From positions 1 through 12,424 of the forward strand of contig CAMCJC010000040.1 in NCBI GenBank assembly GCA_945875065.1: a stretch of 12,424 bases of DNA, written 5' to 3'. Shown here piece after piece: positions 1-6,531 of the stretch. Positions within the stretch are counted from its first letter, which is position 1. Every line of letters starts with the position of its first letter. A program made the translations under genes and the position numbers. The notes beneath the pieces were generated by a model. The model made no database searches, was not told the origin of the DNA, and worked only from the letters and a program-made list of their open reading frames with translations. The stretch comes from an uncultured Propionibacteriaceae bacterium (lineage in GTDB: Bacteria > Actinomycetota > Actinomycetes > Propionibacteriales > Propionibacteriaceae).

Positions 1-978
1 GTCGGCGAGCTCGATCGTGAACTCCAACGTCGCATTGGTCAGCGCCCGCGTCGATGTCGTCGGCACCGCGCCAGGCATGTTCGTCACGCAATAGAACAAA
101 GAACCGTGAACGCAAAAGGTCGGGTCGGAGTGCGTGGTGGGGCGGGAGTCCTCGAAGCAACCGCCCTGGTCGATGGCGACGTCGACGAGCACCGATCCCG
201 GCTTCATCGCCGCCACGAGTGAGTTGCTGACCAGCTTCGGGGCCTTCGCGCCGGGGACCAGGACGGTGCCGATCACGAGGTCAGCTTCGGGCACGAGTTC
301 CTCGATTGCCAATTTCGAAGAAGCGATCTGCCCCACCCGGTTCCCGAACCGCCAGAACGTGGAGCGGAGCTTCTCCATGTCCGTGTCGAGAACAGTGACG
401 TCGGCTCCCATACCGAGCGCGATGTTCGCCGCGTTCGTGCCAACGGTGCCAGCCCCGAGTACCACGACCTTCGCGTTAGCGACGCCGCCAACGCCGCCCA
501 TGAGGACGCCTCGTCCGCCGTTTTGACGTAGCGCGGCATGCGCCCCGACCTGCGGTGCCAAGCAGCCCGCGACCTCCGACATCGGATACAGCAGCGGCAG
601 CAACCCTGACGGCAGTTGCACGGTTTCGTAGGCGATCGACGTGGTGCCGGCTGCCAGCAGCGCCCGCGTGCACGGCTCATCGGCTGCGAGGTGCAGGTAG
701 GTGAACAGGCACATGTCGCCGCGCAGGAAGCCGAACTCACCCGGCACCGGTTCCTTGACCTTGACGACGAGCTCTCCCGCGCCCCAAGCCTCGGCGGCGT
801 CGGGCACGATCCGGCCTCCCTGGCGGGCATAGTCGTCGTCGCTGATCCCCGAGCCCTCACCGGCACCGGCCTGGATGAACACCTCGTGACCGCGGGCAGT
901 CAGCTCCGCGACCCCGACGGGCGTCATCGCCACGCGGAACTCGTTGTCCTTCACTTCGGCGGGTACCGAAATCTTCAT
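1..978 (-). CDS. ald: alanine dehydrogenase, C-terminus cut by window edge
   Basis: This gene encodes NAD-dependent L-alanine dehydrogenase, a cytosolic enzyme that interconverts alanine and pyruvate plus ammonia. 326 codons are visible from an ATG at 978. Family members are about 370 residues, so roughly 45 C-terminal residues lie off the left edge. The start is supported by a strong AAGGAGG ribosome site just upstream. Family landmarks are in place: the EFRVAMTP segment near residue 13, the substrate-binding Lys in KVKEP (K74), the catalytic His in YLHLA (H96), the Rossmann motif GAGTVG (175-180), the VLVPGAKAPKLVS stretch (240-251), and the VAIDQGG motif with catalytic Asp (D270). The visible part matches my memory of the mycobacterial enzyme almost throughout, with no frameshift. 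It is divergent from the ABC exporter gene, and the 118-base gap between them must hold both promoters. No AldR-type operator could be recognised there. Confidence 0.97.
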   Translation of the reverse strand, partial: MKISVPAEVKDNEFRVAMTPVGVAELTARGHEVFIQAGAGEGSGISDDDYARQGGRIVPDAAEAWGAGELVVKVKEPVPGEFGFLRGDMCLFTYLHLAADEPCTRALLAAGTTSIAYETVQLPSGLLPLLYPMSEVAGCLAPQVGAHAALRQNGGRGVLMGGVGGVANAKVVVLGAGTVGTNAANIALGMGADVTVLDTDMEKLRSTFWRFGNRVGQIASSKLAIEELVPEADLVIGTVLVPGAKAPKLVSNSLVAAMKPGSVLVDVAIDQGGCFEDSRPTTHSDPTFCVHGSLFYCVTNMPGAVPTTSTRALTNATLEFTIELAD

Positions 979-1096
979 CGCAGCCTCCTTGCCTGATAGC
1001 AAAGATTCTGCACCCACGAGTCGGAGCGCGTGCTTGAGGGGCGAATTTGGGGTCACCTTCGTCGAAAATCGCCGGGACTAAACGTAGAGTGCGCCC
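979..1096. promoter_or_regulatory. divergent promoter region between ald and the ABC exporter
   Basis: These 118 bases separate two divergent starts and must contain both promoters. On the minus strand the ald ribosome site AAGGAGG is clear. On the plus strand a TAGAGT box lies next to the exporter start. I see no strong operator palindrome. Confidence 0.6.
1085..1090 (+). promoter_or_regulatory. -10 box TAGAGT placed for a leaderless transcript
   Basis: TAGAGT fits TANNNT and is followed by exactly six bases (GCGCCC) before the GTG start at 1097. Transcription would then begin at or within a base of the start codon. No Shine-Dalgarno sequence precedes the GTG, which agrees with leaderless translation, common in actinobacteria. 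No convincing -35 hexamer is visible. This is inferred from position and sequence only. Confidence 0.4.
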
Positions 1097-2881
1097 GTGC
1101 GGAACATCTGGAGGATCATCAGCACCACCCGCGAGCTGTGGCCGCTGTTCGTTGGGGTCACGATCGGGGCAGTAGCGATCACCGGCACCACGATCCTGGG
1201 GCCGTTCATCATCGCTCGCGCCATCGACACGGTCGTTGCGATGGTGCAGGGCAGCGGTGGGTCCTTGACCGAACTCGTCTGGCTGGCCGTGGCGGTCCTC
1301 GGCGCGAGCCTTGCGAACTCGATCCTGACCAACGTAACCGGCTACTGGGGCGACATGACCTCCGCGCGGCTGCGGGTGATCTTGTCACAACGCTACTACG
1401 AGAAGCTGATGCGTCTGCCGCAGAGCTACTACGACAACGAGCTGACCGGAACCATAATCTCCAGGCTCAACCGCTCGATCACCGCGGTCACGGACTTCGC
1501 GAAATCGTTCTCCAACAGCTTGTTCCCCATGCTGATTACTATCTTCGCGGTGCTCGTCATCTCCGCGATCCACTCGCCCTGGCTGGCGGTGATGCTGGTC
1601 GTGATCTACCCGGTGTTCCTGTTGTTGACGGCCATGACGTCGAAGCGGTGGCAGGTTTGGGAACATTCCAAGAACGAGGCCTACGATATCGCGGGAGGCC
1701 GATTCGCGGAGGTCGTCGGGCAGATGCGGGTGGTCAAATCGTTCCTCGCCGAGCGCCACGAACTCGAGCGCTTCGACGAGCTGTACACGTCGACCATCGG
1801 GACGACTGCGGCCCAATCCCGTTTCTGGCACCTAATGGATATCGCCCGCCGCGGCACCCTCGATCTGTTGTTCTTCGGCACTTTCGTCATCATCTTCGTG
1901 CAGACCGCGAACGGGACGTTCAGCGTCGGAGTGATGGTGTTGCTGATCCAGCTCGTCGAGATGGCCCGCCACCCGGTGGCGTCGATGAGCTGGCTCGTCG
2001 ACACCACGCAGCGCGCCATCACTGGTAGCCGCGAGTATTTCACGGTAATGGACGAACCCGACGAGCCATTCACCACCCTGGATACTGGCAGGCAGTTGCC
2101 CTGGCTCGCCGAAGACCCGGTAGTCGAGTTCGACAAAGTCAGCTTCGGCTACGGCGACGGCGATGTCCTCAAGGACATCAACCTGACCATCCACAAAGGC
2201 GAGAGGGTCGCATTCGTTGGGGAATCCGGCGGCGGCAAAACCACCCTGGTCAACTTGATCATGCGACTCTACCCCGTCGAGCGGGGAGCGGTGCTGCTGC
2301 GCGGCAACCCGATCGATACCCTGCCGCTGTCACAGGTGCGCTCGACGGTCGGGACGGTGTTCCAGGACGCCTCGCTGTTCAGCGGCACGATCCGCGACAA
2401 CATGGCCTACGGCCTCGAAGCCACCGACGAGCAGTTGCGGGAAGCGGCGCGGCGCGCCAACGCGCTCGGGTTCATCTCGAAGCTCCCGAAGGGCTTCGAC
2501 ACCGAGATCGGCGAGCGCGGCATCAAACTATCCGGTGGGCAGAAGCAGCGGATCTCGGTGGCTCGCGCACTGCTGAAGGACGCCCCAATCCTGATCCTCG
2601 ACGAGGCCACCAGTGCCCTCGACACCAAGGCTGAACGCGCCGTGCAGGCGGGTCTGGACGAGTTGATGGTCGGCCGTACCACGCTGATCATCGCGCACCG
2701 CCTGTCGACCATCTCGGCGGTCGACCGGATCGTCACTCTCCGCGACGGCCGGATCGACGAGGTCGGCTCCCCCGCCGAACTCGCCGCCTCTGGCGGCATC
2801 TACGCGGAACTGCTGGCGTTGCAAGGCTCGGAACGCAAGGCCGACAAGGCGAAACTCCGGCGCTTCGACATCATCCGCTGA
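1097..2881 (+). CDS. ABC exporter, fused membrane and ATPase domains (MsbA/LmrA-like half transporter)
   Basis: This is an ATP-driven exporter in the cytoplasmic membrane, 594 residues, the usual size of a half transporter that works as a dimer. Residues 1 to about 310 form the six-helix type I exporter domain, with hydrophobic segments near 16-37, 58-78, 135-157, 160-180, 250-270 and 275-290. Residues about 340-580 form the nucleotide-binding domain: Walker A GESGGGKTT (375-383, Lys381), Q-loop Gln423, signature LSGGQ (478-482), Walker B ILILDE (498-503, catalytic Glu503), D-loop SALD and switch His534. All catalytic residues are intact. The GTG start at 1097 gives a normal amphipathic N-terminus and sits six bases after a TAGAGT box. 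No second half transporter is adjacent, so a homodimer is most likely, but the partner and substrate cannot be read from sequence. It ends 13 bases before the stop of the convergent gene. Confidence 0.95.
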   Translation: MRNIWRIISTTRELWPLFVGVTIGAVAITGTTILGPFIIARAIDTVVAMVQGSGGSLTELVWLAVAVLGASLANSILTNVTGYWGDMTSARLRVILSQRYYEKLMRLPQSYYDNELTGTIISRLNRSITAVTDFAKSFSNSLFPMLITIFAVLVISAIHSPWLAVMLVVIYPVFLLLTAMTSKRWQVWEHSKNEAYDIAGGRFAEVVGQMRVVKSFLAERHELERFDELYTSTIGTTAAQSRFWHLMDIARRGTLDLLFFGTFVIIFVQTANGTFSVGVMVLLIQLVEMARHPVASMSWLVDTTQRAITGSREYFTVMDEPDEPFTTLDTGRQLPWLAEDPVVEFDKVSFGYGDGDVLKDINLTIHKGERVAFVGESGGGKTTLVNLIMRLYPVERGAVLLRGNPIDTLPLSQVRSTVGTVFQDASLFSGTIRDNMAYGLEATDEQLREAARRANALGFISKLPKGFDTEIGERGIKLSGGQKQRISVARALLKDAPILILDEATSALDTKAERAVQAGLDELMVGRTTLIIAHRLSTISAVDRIVTLRDGRIDEVGSPAELAASGGIYAELLALQGSERKADKAKLRRFDIIR

Positions 2882-2894
2882 TACCAAGCCGGCC

Positions 2895-3947
2895 CTATTG
2901 GGTCGGGTCCAACCCGGAGAAAGCCTGACCGATCAAGGCGGTGGTGGCGGCGTCGGGCTTCCAAGTACCGACGCCGGGGATCGCTAGGACTCCGTCATCG
3001 CCCTGGTAGACGCCGAGCGGGTCGCCGTACTGGTTCTGCAGCACCATGGTGAGGACGCCCTCGGTCGCGGGAACCAGCTCGTTCGGCTCCCACTCGGCGT
3101 CTACCAGGGCACGAAGGAGGTCATCTGGCAGGGCAACCTCCTTGACGGCGATCACGTTGTTCTCGGTAGCCCAGCCACACGCATACCCTGTGGTGACCGT
3201 TTCGGGCTGGAAGTCCCAAACGGGTCGGAGCGGGGCTCCGGTCAGTGCGGCCTGGCAGAAGCCTCCGGTCGCAGTGGGTTTGGTCTCCGCGCGTTCCTGC
3301 TGCCAAAGGCCCTGGAGCTTGGCCAAGAGTTCGTCGGCACCGACTCGGGTACCGCCGAAGGTCTTACATCCGGTAGTCTGGCCGTCGAACGTGCGGATCG
3401 TCCCGTCGGGGTACTCGACGGCCAGCCGGTAGGTCAGCCCGCCCTCCAACGTGCACATGGCGTCCTCCTTGGCGCGCCGCAGCGCGTTGATGGCTTTCAC
3501 GGCCTGACCGGCGCGCTTGGTGAGTGGGTCGGCCAGGCTGAAGGTCCCAAAGCCGGAGGGATCGCCGCACAGCCACACATTGGCTGCGTTCTCGGGAATC
3601 CCGTCCGTAGGGAGGCGATTGGCGGTCCTCATCTGGAGCGCTTCCGCGCAGATCCGCGGGGTATCTTCTGTTGGGAGGGTCACGACTACATCAGGCTGGG
3701 GGCTACGGTTCGGAGTGCCATCGGCCGACGCGGCGGTGACCGTCGTGGGTGGGGCCGCGATCTGCTGGGGCCGCGACGTGTTGACGGCATGCACGACGGG
3801 GAACGTGACCGCCGCCACGACCGCTATCGCTAAGCTCGAGCCGAGGATGCGAAAGCGGTTGCGCTTCCGCCTGGCCCCCGCCAGCAGGTTGTCGGTCGCG
3901 AGATCCGGGGCGAGGTTCTCCAGCTTGCGGTTTAGGTCGTCGGTCAT
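2895..3947 (-). CDS. single-span membrane protein with three extracytoplasmic cysteine pairs; probable anti-sigma or sigma-regulatory partner
   Basis: I do not recognise a named family. The 350-residue product has a short charged cytoplasmic N-terminus (1-33, with RRKRNRFR just before the membrane), one transmembrane helix (about 34-55), a Pro/Thr/Ala linker (60-95) and a large outer domain. The positive charges before the helix place the N-terminus inside. The only six cysteines are all in the outer domain, in pairs with similar spacing: C100/C127, C165/C194 and C231/C257. The first and third segments also resemble each other (C-x-x-A-L near the start, a small-residue-CG motif at the end). 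The ATG overlaps the stop of the sigma gene (ATGA), so the two are translationally coupled. That arrangement is typical of a sigma factor and its membrane regulator. The zinc motif HxxxCxxC of many anti-sigma factors is absent. A role as sensor or anti-sigma factor is inference from context. Confidence 0.85.
   Translation of the reverse strand: MTDDLNRKLENLAPDLATDNLLAGARRKRNRFRILGSSLAIAVVAAVTFPVVHAVNTSRPQQIAAPPTTVTAASADGTPNRSPQPDVVVTLPTEDTPRICAEALQMRTANRLPTDGIPENAANVWLCGDPSGFGTFSLADPLTKRAGQAVKAINALRRAKEDAMCTLEGGLTYRLAVEYPDGTIRTFDGQTTGCKTFGGTRVGADELLAKLQGLWQQERAETKPTATGGFCQAALTGAPLRPVWDFQPETVTTGYACGWATENNVIAVKEVALPDDLLRALVDAEWEPNELVPATEGVLTMVLQNQYGDPLGVYQGDDGVLAIPGVGTWKPDAATTALIGQAFSGLDPTQ
2904..2916. 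terminator. small hairpin at a convergent gene junction
   Basis: CGGGT-CCA-ACCCG forms a perfect 5-base-pair stem with a 3-base loop. It lies 23 bases after the exporter stop and inside the last codons of the opposing membrane-protein gene. It has no T-tract and the stem is short, so a terminator role is only a guess from its position between converging genes. Confidence 0.25.
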
Positions 3948-4444
3948 GCTGCCACCTCCTGGGTGAGATGTTCGGAGTTCCGCAGGGCGTTGATGCCCCG
4001 GCGCAGGTGAGTCTTGACGGTGCCGACTGGCATTCCGAGGATCTTCGCCACCTCCTTGACGGGGATGTCGTCGAGGTGGTGCAACACGATCGCGGAGCGC
4101 TGAGGCCGGGACAGGCCCATCAGGGCGCGCCTGAGATCGAGGCCGATCTCGGCGTCACCCGTCCGGGCCTCTCCGCCGGGAGGCGACATCGTCGGCACCT
4201 CGCTGCGCCACGACAGCTTCCGCCACCATGAAATGTAAGTGCGGTGCATCGTCGTACGTAGGTAGGCTTCGAAAGTCGCGTCGTCCATCGCGTGGTACCG
4301 GCCCCAACACTTCGCCAGGGCAGTTTGCAGGAGATCCTCGGCGTGCCCGTCGTCCCCGGTGAGCATCCAGGCGCGACGCAGCAGCCGCTTACCTCGCTCG
4401 GCGACGAAGTCTTCAAGACTTCTCGGTTCCAGTTCCACCTTCAC
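3944..4444 (-). CDS. ECF RNA polymerase sigma factor, SigE family
   Basis: This is an alternative sigma factor that directs RNA polymerase to its own promoter set. From the GTG at 4444 it has 166 residues. Region 2 covers about 12-75 and includes LTGDDGHAEDLLQ and the YISWWRK stretch. Region 4 covers about 108-155, with LSRPQRSAIVLHHLDD and the helix-turn-helix EVAKILGMPVGTVKTHLRRG. The SLEDFVAERGKRLLRRAWMLTGD opening fits the SigE-type actinobacterial subfamily. The start is uncertain: an in-frame TTG at 4516 would add 24 residues unlike the family and would overlap the divergent gene, so I chose the GTG, although neither has a good ribosome site. The downstream membrane protein overlaps by 4 bases and probably controls it. 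A candidate self-recognised promoter (GAAAC, 18 bases, CGTC) lies just upstream. Confidence 0.9.
   Translation of the reverse strand: MKVELEPRSLEDFVAERGKRLLRRAWMLTGDDGHAEDLLQTALAKCWGRYHAMDDATFEAYLRTTMHRTYISWWRKLSWRSEVPTMSPPGGEARTGDAEIGLDLRRALMGLSRPQRSAIVLHHLDDIPVKEVAKILGMPVGTVKTHLRRGINALRNSEHLTQEVAA
4406..4422. repeat. 17-base inverted repeat in the 5' coding end of the sigma gene
   Basis: GAAGTCTT-C-AAGACTTC is a perfect 8-base inverted repeat around a single central base. It lies 22 bases inside the sigma coding sequence, in the codons for Arg-Ser-Leu-Glu-Asp-Phe. It could be an operator or an mRNA hairpin near the ribosome start, or chance within coding sequence. Confidence 0.5.
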
Positions 4445-4453
4445 ATCCAATAG

Positions 4454-4480
4454 GACGCGACGACCCGGCCGCCAGGTTTC
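4454..4480 (-). promoter_or_regulatory. candidate ECF-type promoter for the sigma gene
   Basis: On the minus strand GAAAC (4480-4476) and CGTC (4457-4454) are separated by 18 bases, ending 9 bases before the GTG at 4444. ECF promoters often have a GAAC-like -35 and a CGTC-like -10 element, so this could allow autoregulation. Both motifs are short and a second CGTC lies nearby, so confidence is low. Confidence 0.25.
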
Positions 4481-4488
4481 ATTGCCGG

Positions 4489-4494
4489 TAACGT
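4489..4494 (+). promoter_or_regulatory. possible -10 box TAACGT before the PaiB-like gene
   Basis: TAACGT fits TANNNT and ends 8 bases before the GTG start at 4503. No Shine-Dalgarno sequence is visible, so a leaderless or very short-leader transcript is possible. No -35 hexamer could be recognised. Confidence 0.3.
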
Positions 4495-4502
4495 TTGTTT
4501 CC

Positions 4503-5180
4503 GTGTACCTCGCCAAGCACTTCGAAATCCCTCGACAGCGCCTAGCGTCCTACCTGGCGAGTGTCCGGGCGGGCAACCTGGTCACGGTCCACGAGGCCGG
4601 CCCGAAGGCGACGTTCGTGCCGTTCCATTTGGAGGATCGGGACGGCTCCCAGGTTCTGGTGACGCACCTGGTGCGAAACAACGAGCAGGTCACCGAGCCG
4701 ATCACCGGGCCCGGCTTGGCGTTGATCGACCTGTCCGACGCGTACATCTCCCCCAGGTGGTACCCCAGCAACGAGGCGCTGCCGAACGTGCCGACGTGGG
4801 ACTACATCAGCCTCCAGATCGAGGGCCCCGTGCGCGTACTGGCCGACCCGGCTTCGGCCTTGGCCGCTGCCCGGGCGGTGACCTCGCGTATGGAGTCCGA
4901 CGACGTGCTGGCCGCGGTCGGCGAGCACAAGCTCGCGAAGATGGCCCGCGCGATCGTCGCCGTCGAACTGACGGTGGAGCGGATCCGGGGGAAGGCTAAG
5001 GCCAGCCAAAACCGCCATCCCGACGACATTCGCGGCATCATCGCCCACCTTCAGAACCAGGGCGTGACGGAACTGGTGCGGTACCTGCAGGAGGTCGCGC
5101 TCCCTCACGCCGAGGAGCGGTTCGGGATGATCGAGGACATCAAGGCAGCCCATACCCTCCCGACCAGCGCCGCCGACTGA
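4503..5180 (+). CDS. FMN-binding PaiB-family protein (putative transcriptional regulator or flavoprotein)
   Basis: A 225-residue protein of the PaiB family, which has the split-barrel FMN-binding fold of pyridoxamine-phosphate-oxidase relatives. Family marks are clear: the opening MYLAKHFE (1-8), LVTVHEAGPKATFVPFHLE (26-44), a THLVRNN segment (54-60) like the GHLARAN of relatives, YISPRWYPS (81-89), VPTWDY (96-101) and GKAKASQNR (163-171). The GTG at 4503 was chosen because MYxxxHF is the conserved family start. The reading frame stays open for 48 codons upstream, but that stretch is antisense to the sigma gene. Bacillus PaiB is described as a negative regulator of sporulation and protease genes; the ligand and target here are unknown. 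It is divergent from the sigma gene and lies 76 bases before the kinase gene on the same strand. Cotranscription with the kinase pair is possible but not shown. Confidence 0.9.
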   Translation: MYLAKHFEIPRQRLASYLASVRAGNLVTVHEAGPKATFVPFHLEDRDGSQVLVTHLVRNNEQVTEPITGPGLALIDLSDAYISPRWYPSNEALPNVPTWDYISLQIEGPVRVLADPASALAAARAVTSRMESDDVLAAVGEHKLAKMARAIVAVELTVERIRGKAKASQNRHPDDIRGIIAHLQNQGVTELVRYLQEVALPHAEERFGMIEDIKAAHTLPTSAAD

Positions 5181-5183
5181 TTG

Positions 5184-5228
5184 TCGGGTTAACCCCACCC
5201 CAGCTCTCGGGTTAGCGGGATTCTCCCG
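5184..5228. promoter_or_regulatory. repeat cluster ahead of the kinase gene: palindrome, direct repeats and small hairpin
   Basis: TCGGGTTA occurs twice in direct orientation (5184-5191 and 5207-5214), 23 bases apart, about two helical turns. The first copy is part of the perfect 10-base palindrome GGGTTAACCC (5186-5195). The second runs straight into CGGGA-TTC-TCCCG (5216-5228), a 5-base-pair stem. This is a plausible operator for the neighbouring response regulator or for the PaiB-like protein, or a weak terminator after the PaiB-like gene. The role is inferred. Confidence 0.4.
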
Positions 5229-5256
5229 TCCCACTCGGCCCGGAAGGCTAAGGAAC

Positions 5257-6531
5257 ATGGAAACCACACCCACGCTGCAACGCCCCTGGTTCCCCCGGAC
5301 CGTGGGCTCCGCCGGCTATCTACTCGGCTCCTTCCCGCTGCACCTGGCCGCCTTCATCGTCACGGTGGTAGGGCTGTCATTCGGCTTCGGTACTCTGATC
5401 ATCTGGCTTGGCGTCCCGGCACTTGCGGCCACGCTCTACGCGATCCGCGGCTTCGCGACGCTCGAGCGTCACGCCGCCGCCCGGATGACCGGCCGTCCCG
5501 TCCCGCGGCTCCCCTACACGCCGGCGCCTGAAGGGGCATCGACGTTGCGGGCGTTCCAGCAGCCGCTGCGCGACCCGCAGGCCTGGCTCGACGCCCTGTG
5601 GGGGTTCGTCTCGTTCATAGTCTCGACGCTCACGTTCTGCCTCGGCCTGCTTTGGGTCCTCGCGCCGCTGGCCACGATCGCGTCTCCTGTGGCCTTCTGG
5701 ATCCAGGTGCACGGCTTCCACGTTCACTATTCCGGTCTCGGGGACCTGCTTGACGTGCCGTTCCCGGAGCTGCTGTCGCTCGGCATCAACATGCTCCTTG
5801 GCCTGATCCTCACCGCCACCGCGCCGTTGATGCTGCCGGCCCTGGCCCGGGCGCAACTCGCGGTCGGCGAGGGCCTGCTGTCGATGCGGGCCCGCGACCG
5901 CGCCGCAGTGGCGCACCTGACCGGTTCCCGCGACGCCATCCGCCAAGCCGAGACGCACGCCCTGCGCCGCCTCGAGCGCGACATCCACGACGGTCCGCAG
6001 CAGCGCTTGGTCCGCCTCAACATGGATCTGGCCCGCGCCCAGCGGCAGTTCGAGACCGACCCGGAGATGGCCCGCACCATCCTCGCCGACGCCCAGGCGC
6101 AGGCCCAGGAGACCCTGGCCGAGCTGCGTCAACTGTCCCGCGGCATCGCCCCGCCGATCCTCGTCGACCGTGGCTTGGAGGCCGCCATCTCCGAGGCCGC
6201 GGCCCGCTCGTCGGTTCCCGTAACCATCTACGCCAGCCTCCCCGACCTCCCCGACCACGTCGCGACCGCCGCTTACTTCGTGACAGCCGAGTCGTTGGTC
6301 AACGTCAACAAGCACTCCCAGGCGGCCTCCGCCGAGGTGTTCGCCGCCGTTCAGGATGAGGCCCTGTACCTGACGATCAGCGACGACGGCATCGGGGGCG
6401 CCGACGCCGCCAAGGGCCACGGCTTGGCCGGGCTCGCGGAGCGGCTGCGGGGCGTGGACGGTACCCTCAAAGTCTCCTCCCCCGTCGGCGGCCCAACCCA
6501 GATCGAGGCGGTGATTCCTTGCGGATCCTGA
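5257..6531 (+). CDS. sensor histidine kinase, PF13796-type membrane sensor with HisKA_3 core
   Basis: This membrane kinase autophosphorylates on His and passes the phosphate to the adjoining response regulator. It has 424 residues. Residues about 15-200 form the membrane sensor, with hydrophobic spans near 21-44, 45-62, 114-142 and 172-196. The pattern (YLLGSFPLHLAAF, LSFGFGTLIIWLGVPALA, then RGFATLERHAA) resembles the 'putative sensor' domain common in actinobacteria. The dimerisation core has RLERDIHDGPQQRLV with His244. The ATPase domain has the N-box ESLVNVNKHS (345-354, Asn349), DDGIGG (376-381) and GHGLAGLAERL (387-397). The ATG at 5257 is preceded by GGAAGG at a suitable distance. The final codons overlap the regulator gene by 13 bases, so the pair is coupled. 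The signal is unknown; related kinases often respond to cell-envelope stress. Confidence 0.95.
   Translation: METTPTLQRPWFPRTVGSAGYLLGSFPLHLAAFIVTVVGLSFGFGTLIIWLGVPALAATLYAIRGFATLERHAAARMTGRPVPRLPYTPAPEGASTLRAFQQPLRDPQAWLDALWGFVSFIVSTLTFCLGLLWVLAPLATIASPVAFWIQVHGFHVHYSGLGDLLDVPFPELLSLGINMLLGLILTATAPLMLPALARAQLAVGEGLLSMRARDRAAVAHLTGSRDAIRQAETHALRRLERDIHDGPQQRLVRLNMDLARAQRQFETDPEMARTILADAQAQAQETLAELRQLSRGIAPPILVDRGLEAAISEAAARSSVPVTIYASLPDLPDHVATAAYFVTAESLVNVNKHSQAASAEVFAAVQDEALYLTISDDGIGGADAAKGHGLAGLAERLRGVDGTLKVSSPVGGPTQIEAVIPCGS

Noticed and set aside
1030..2028. 332-codon plus-strand frame overlapping the ABC exporter
   Set aside because: It is rich in Arg, His and Asp with no hydrophobic or catalytic motif. 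The overlapping exporter frame has every ABC motif.
4445..4516. TTG start adding 24 residues to the sigma factor
   Set aside because: The added residues do not resemble SigE-family N-termini and would overlap the divergent PaiB-like start. It is not excluded, because the GTG also lacks a clear ribosome site.
5377..6420. Long open frame (347 codons) on the minus strand opposite the kinase gene
   Set aside because: It is rich in Gly, Arg, Val and Glu with no motif. It mirrors the codon bias of the kinase gene, whose own product is complete with all catalytic boxes.
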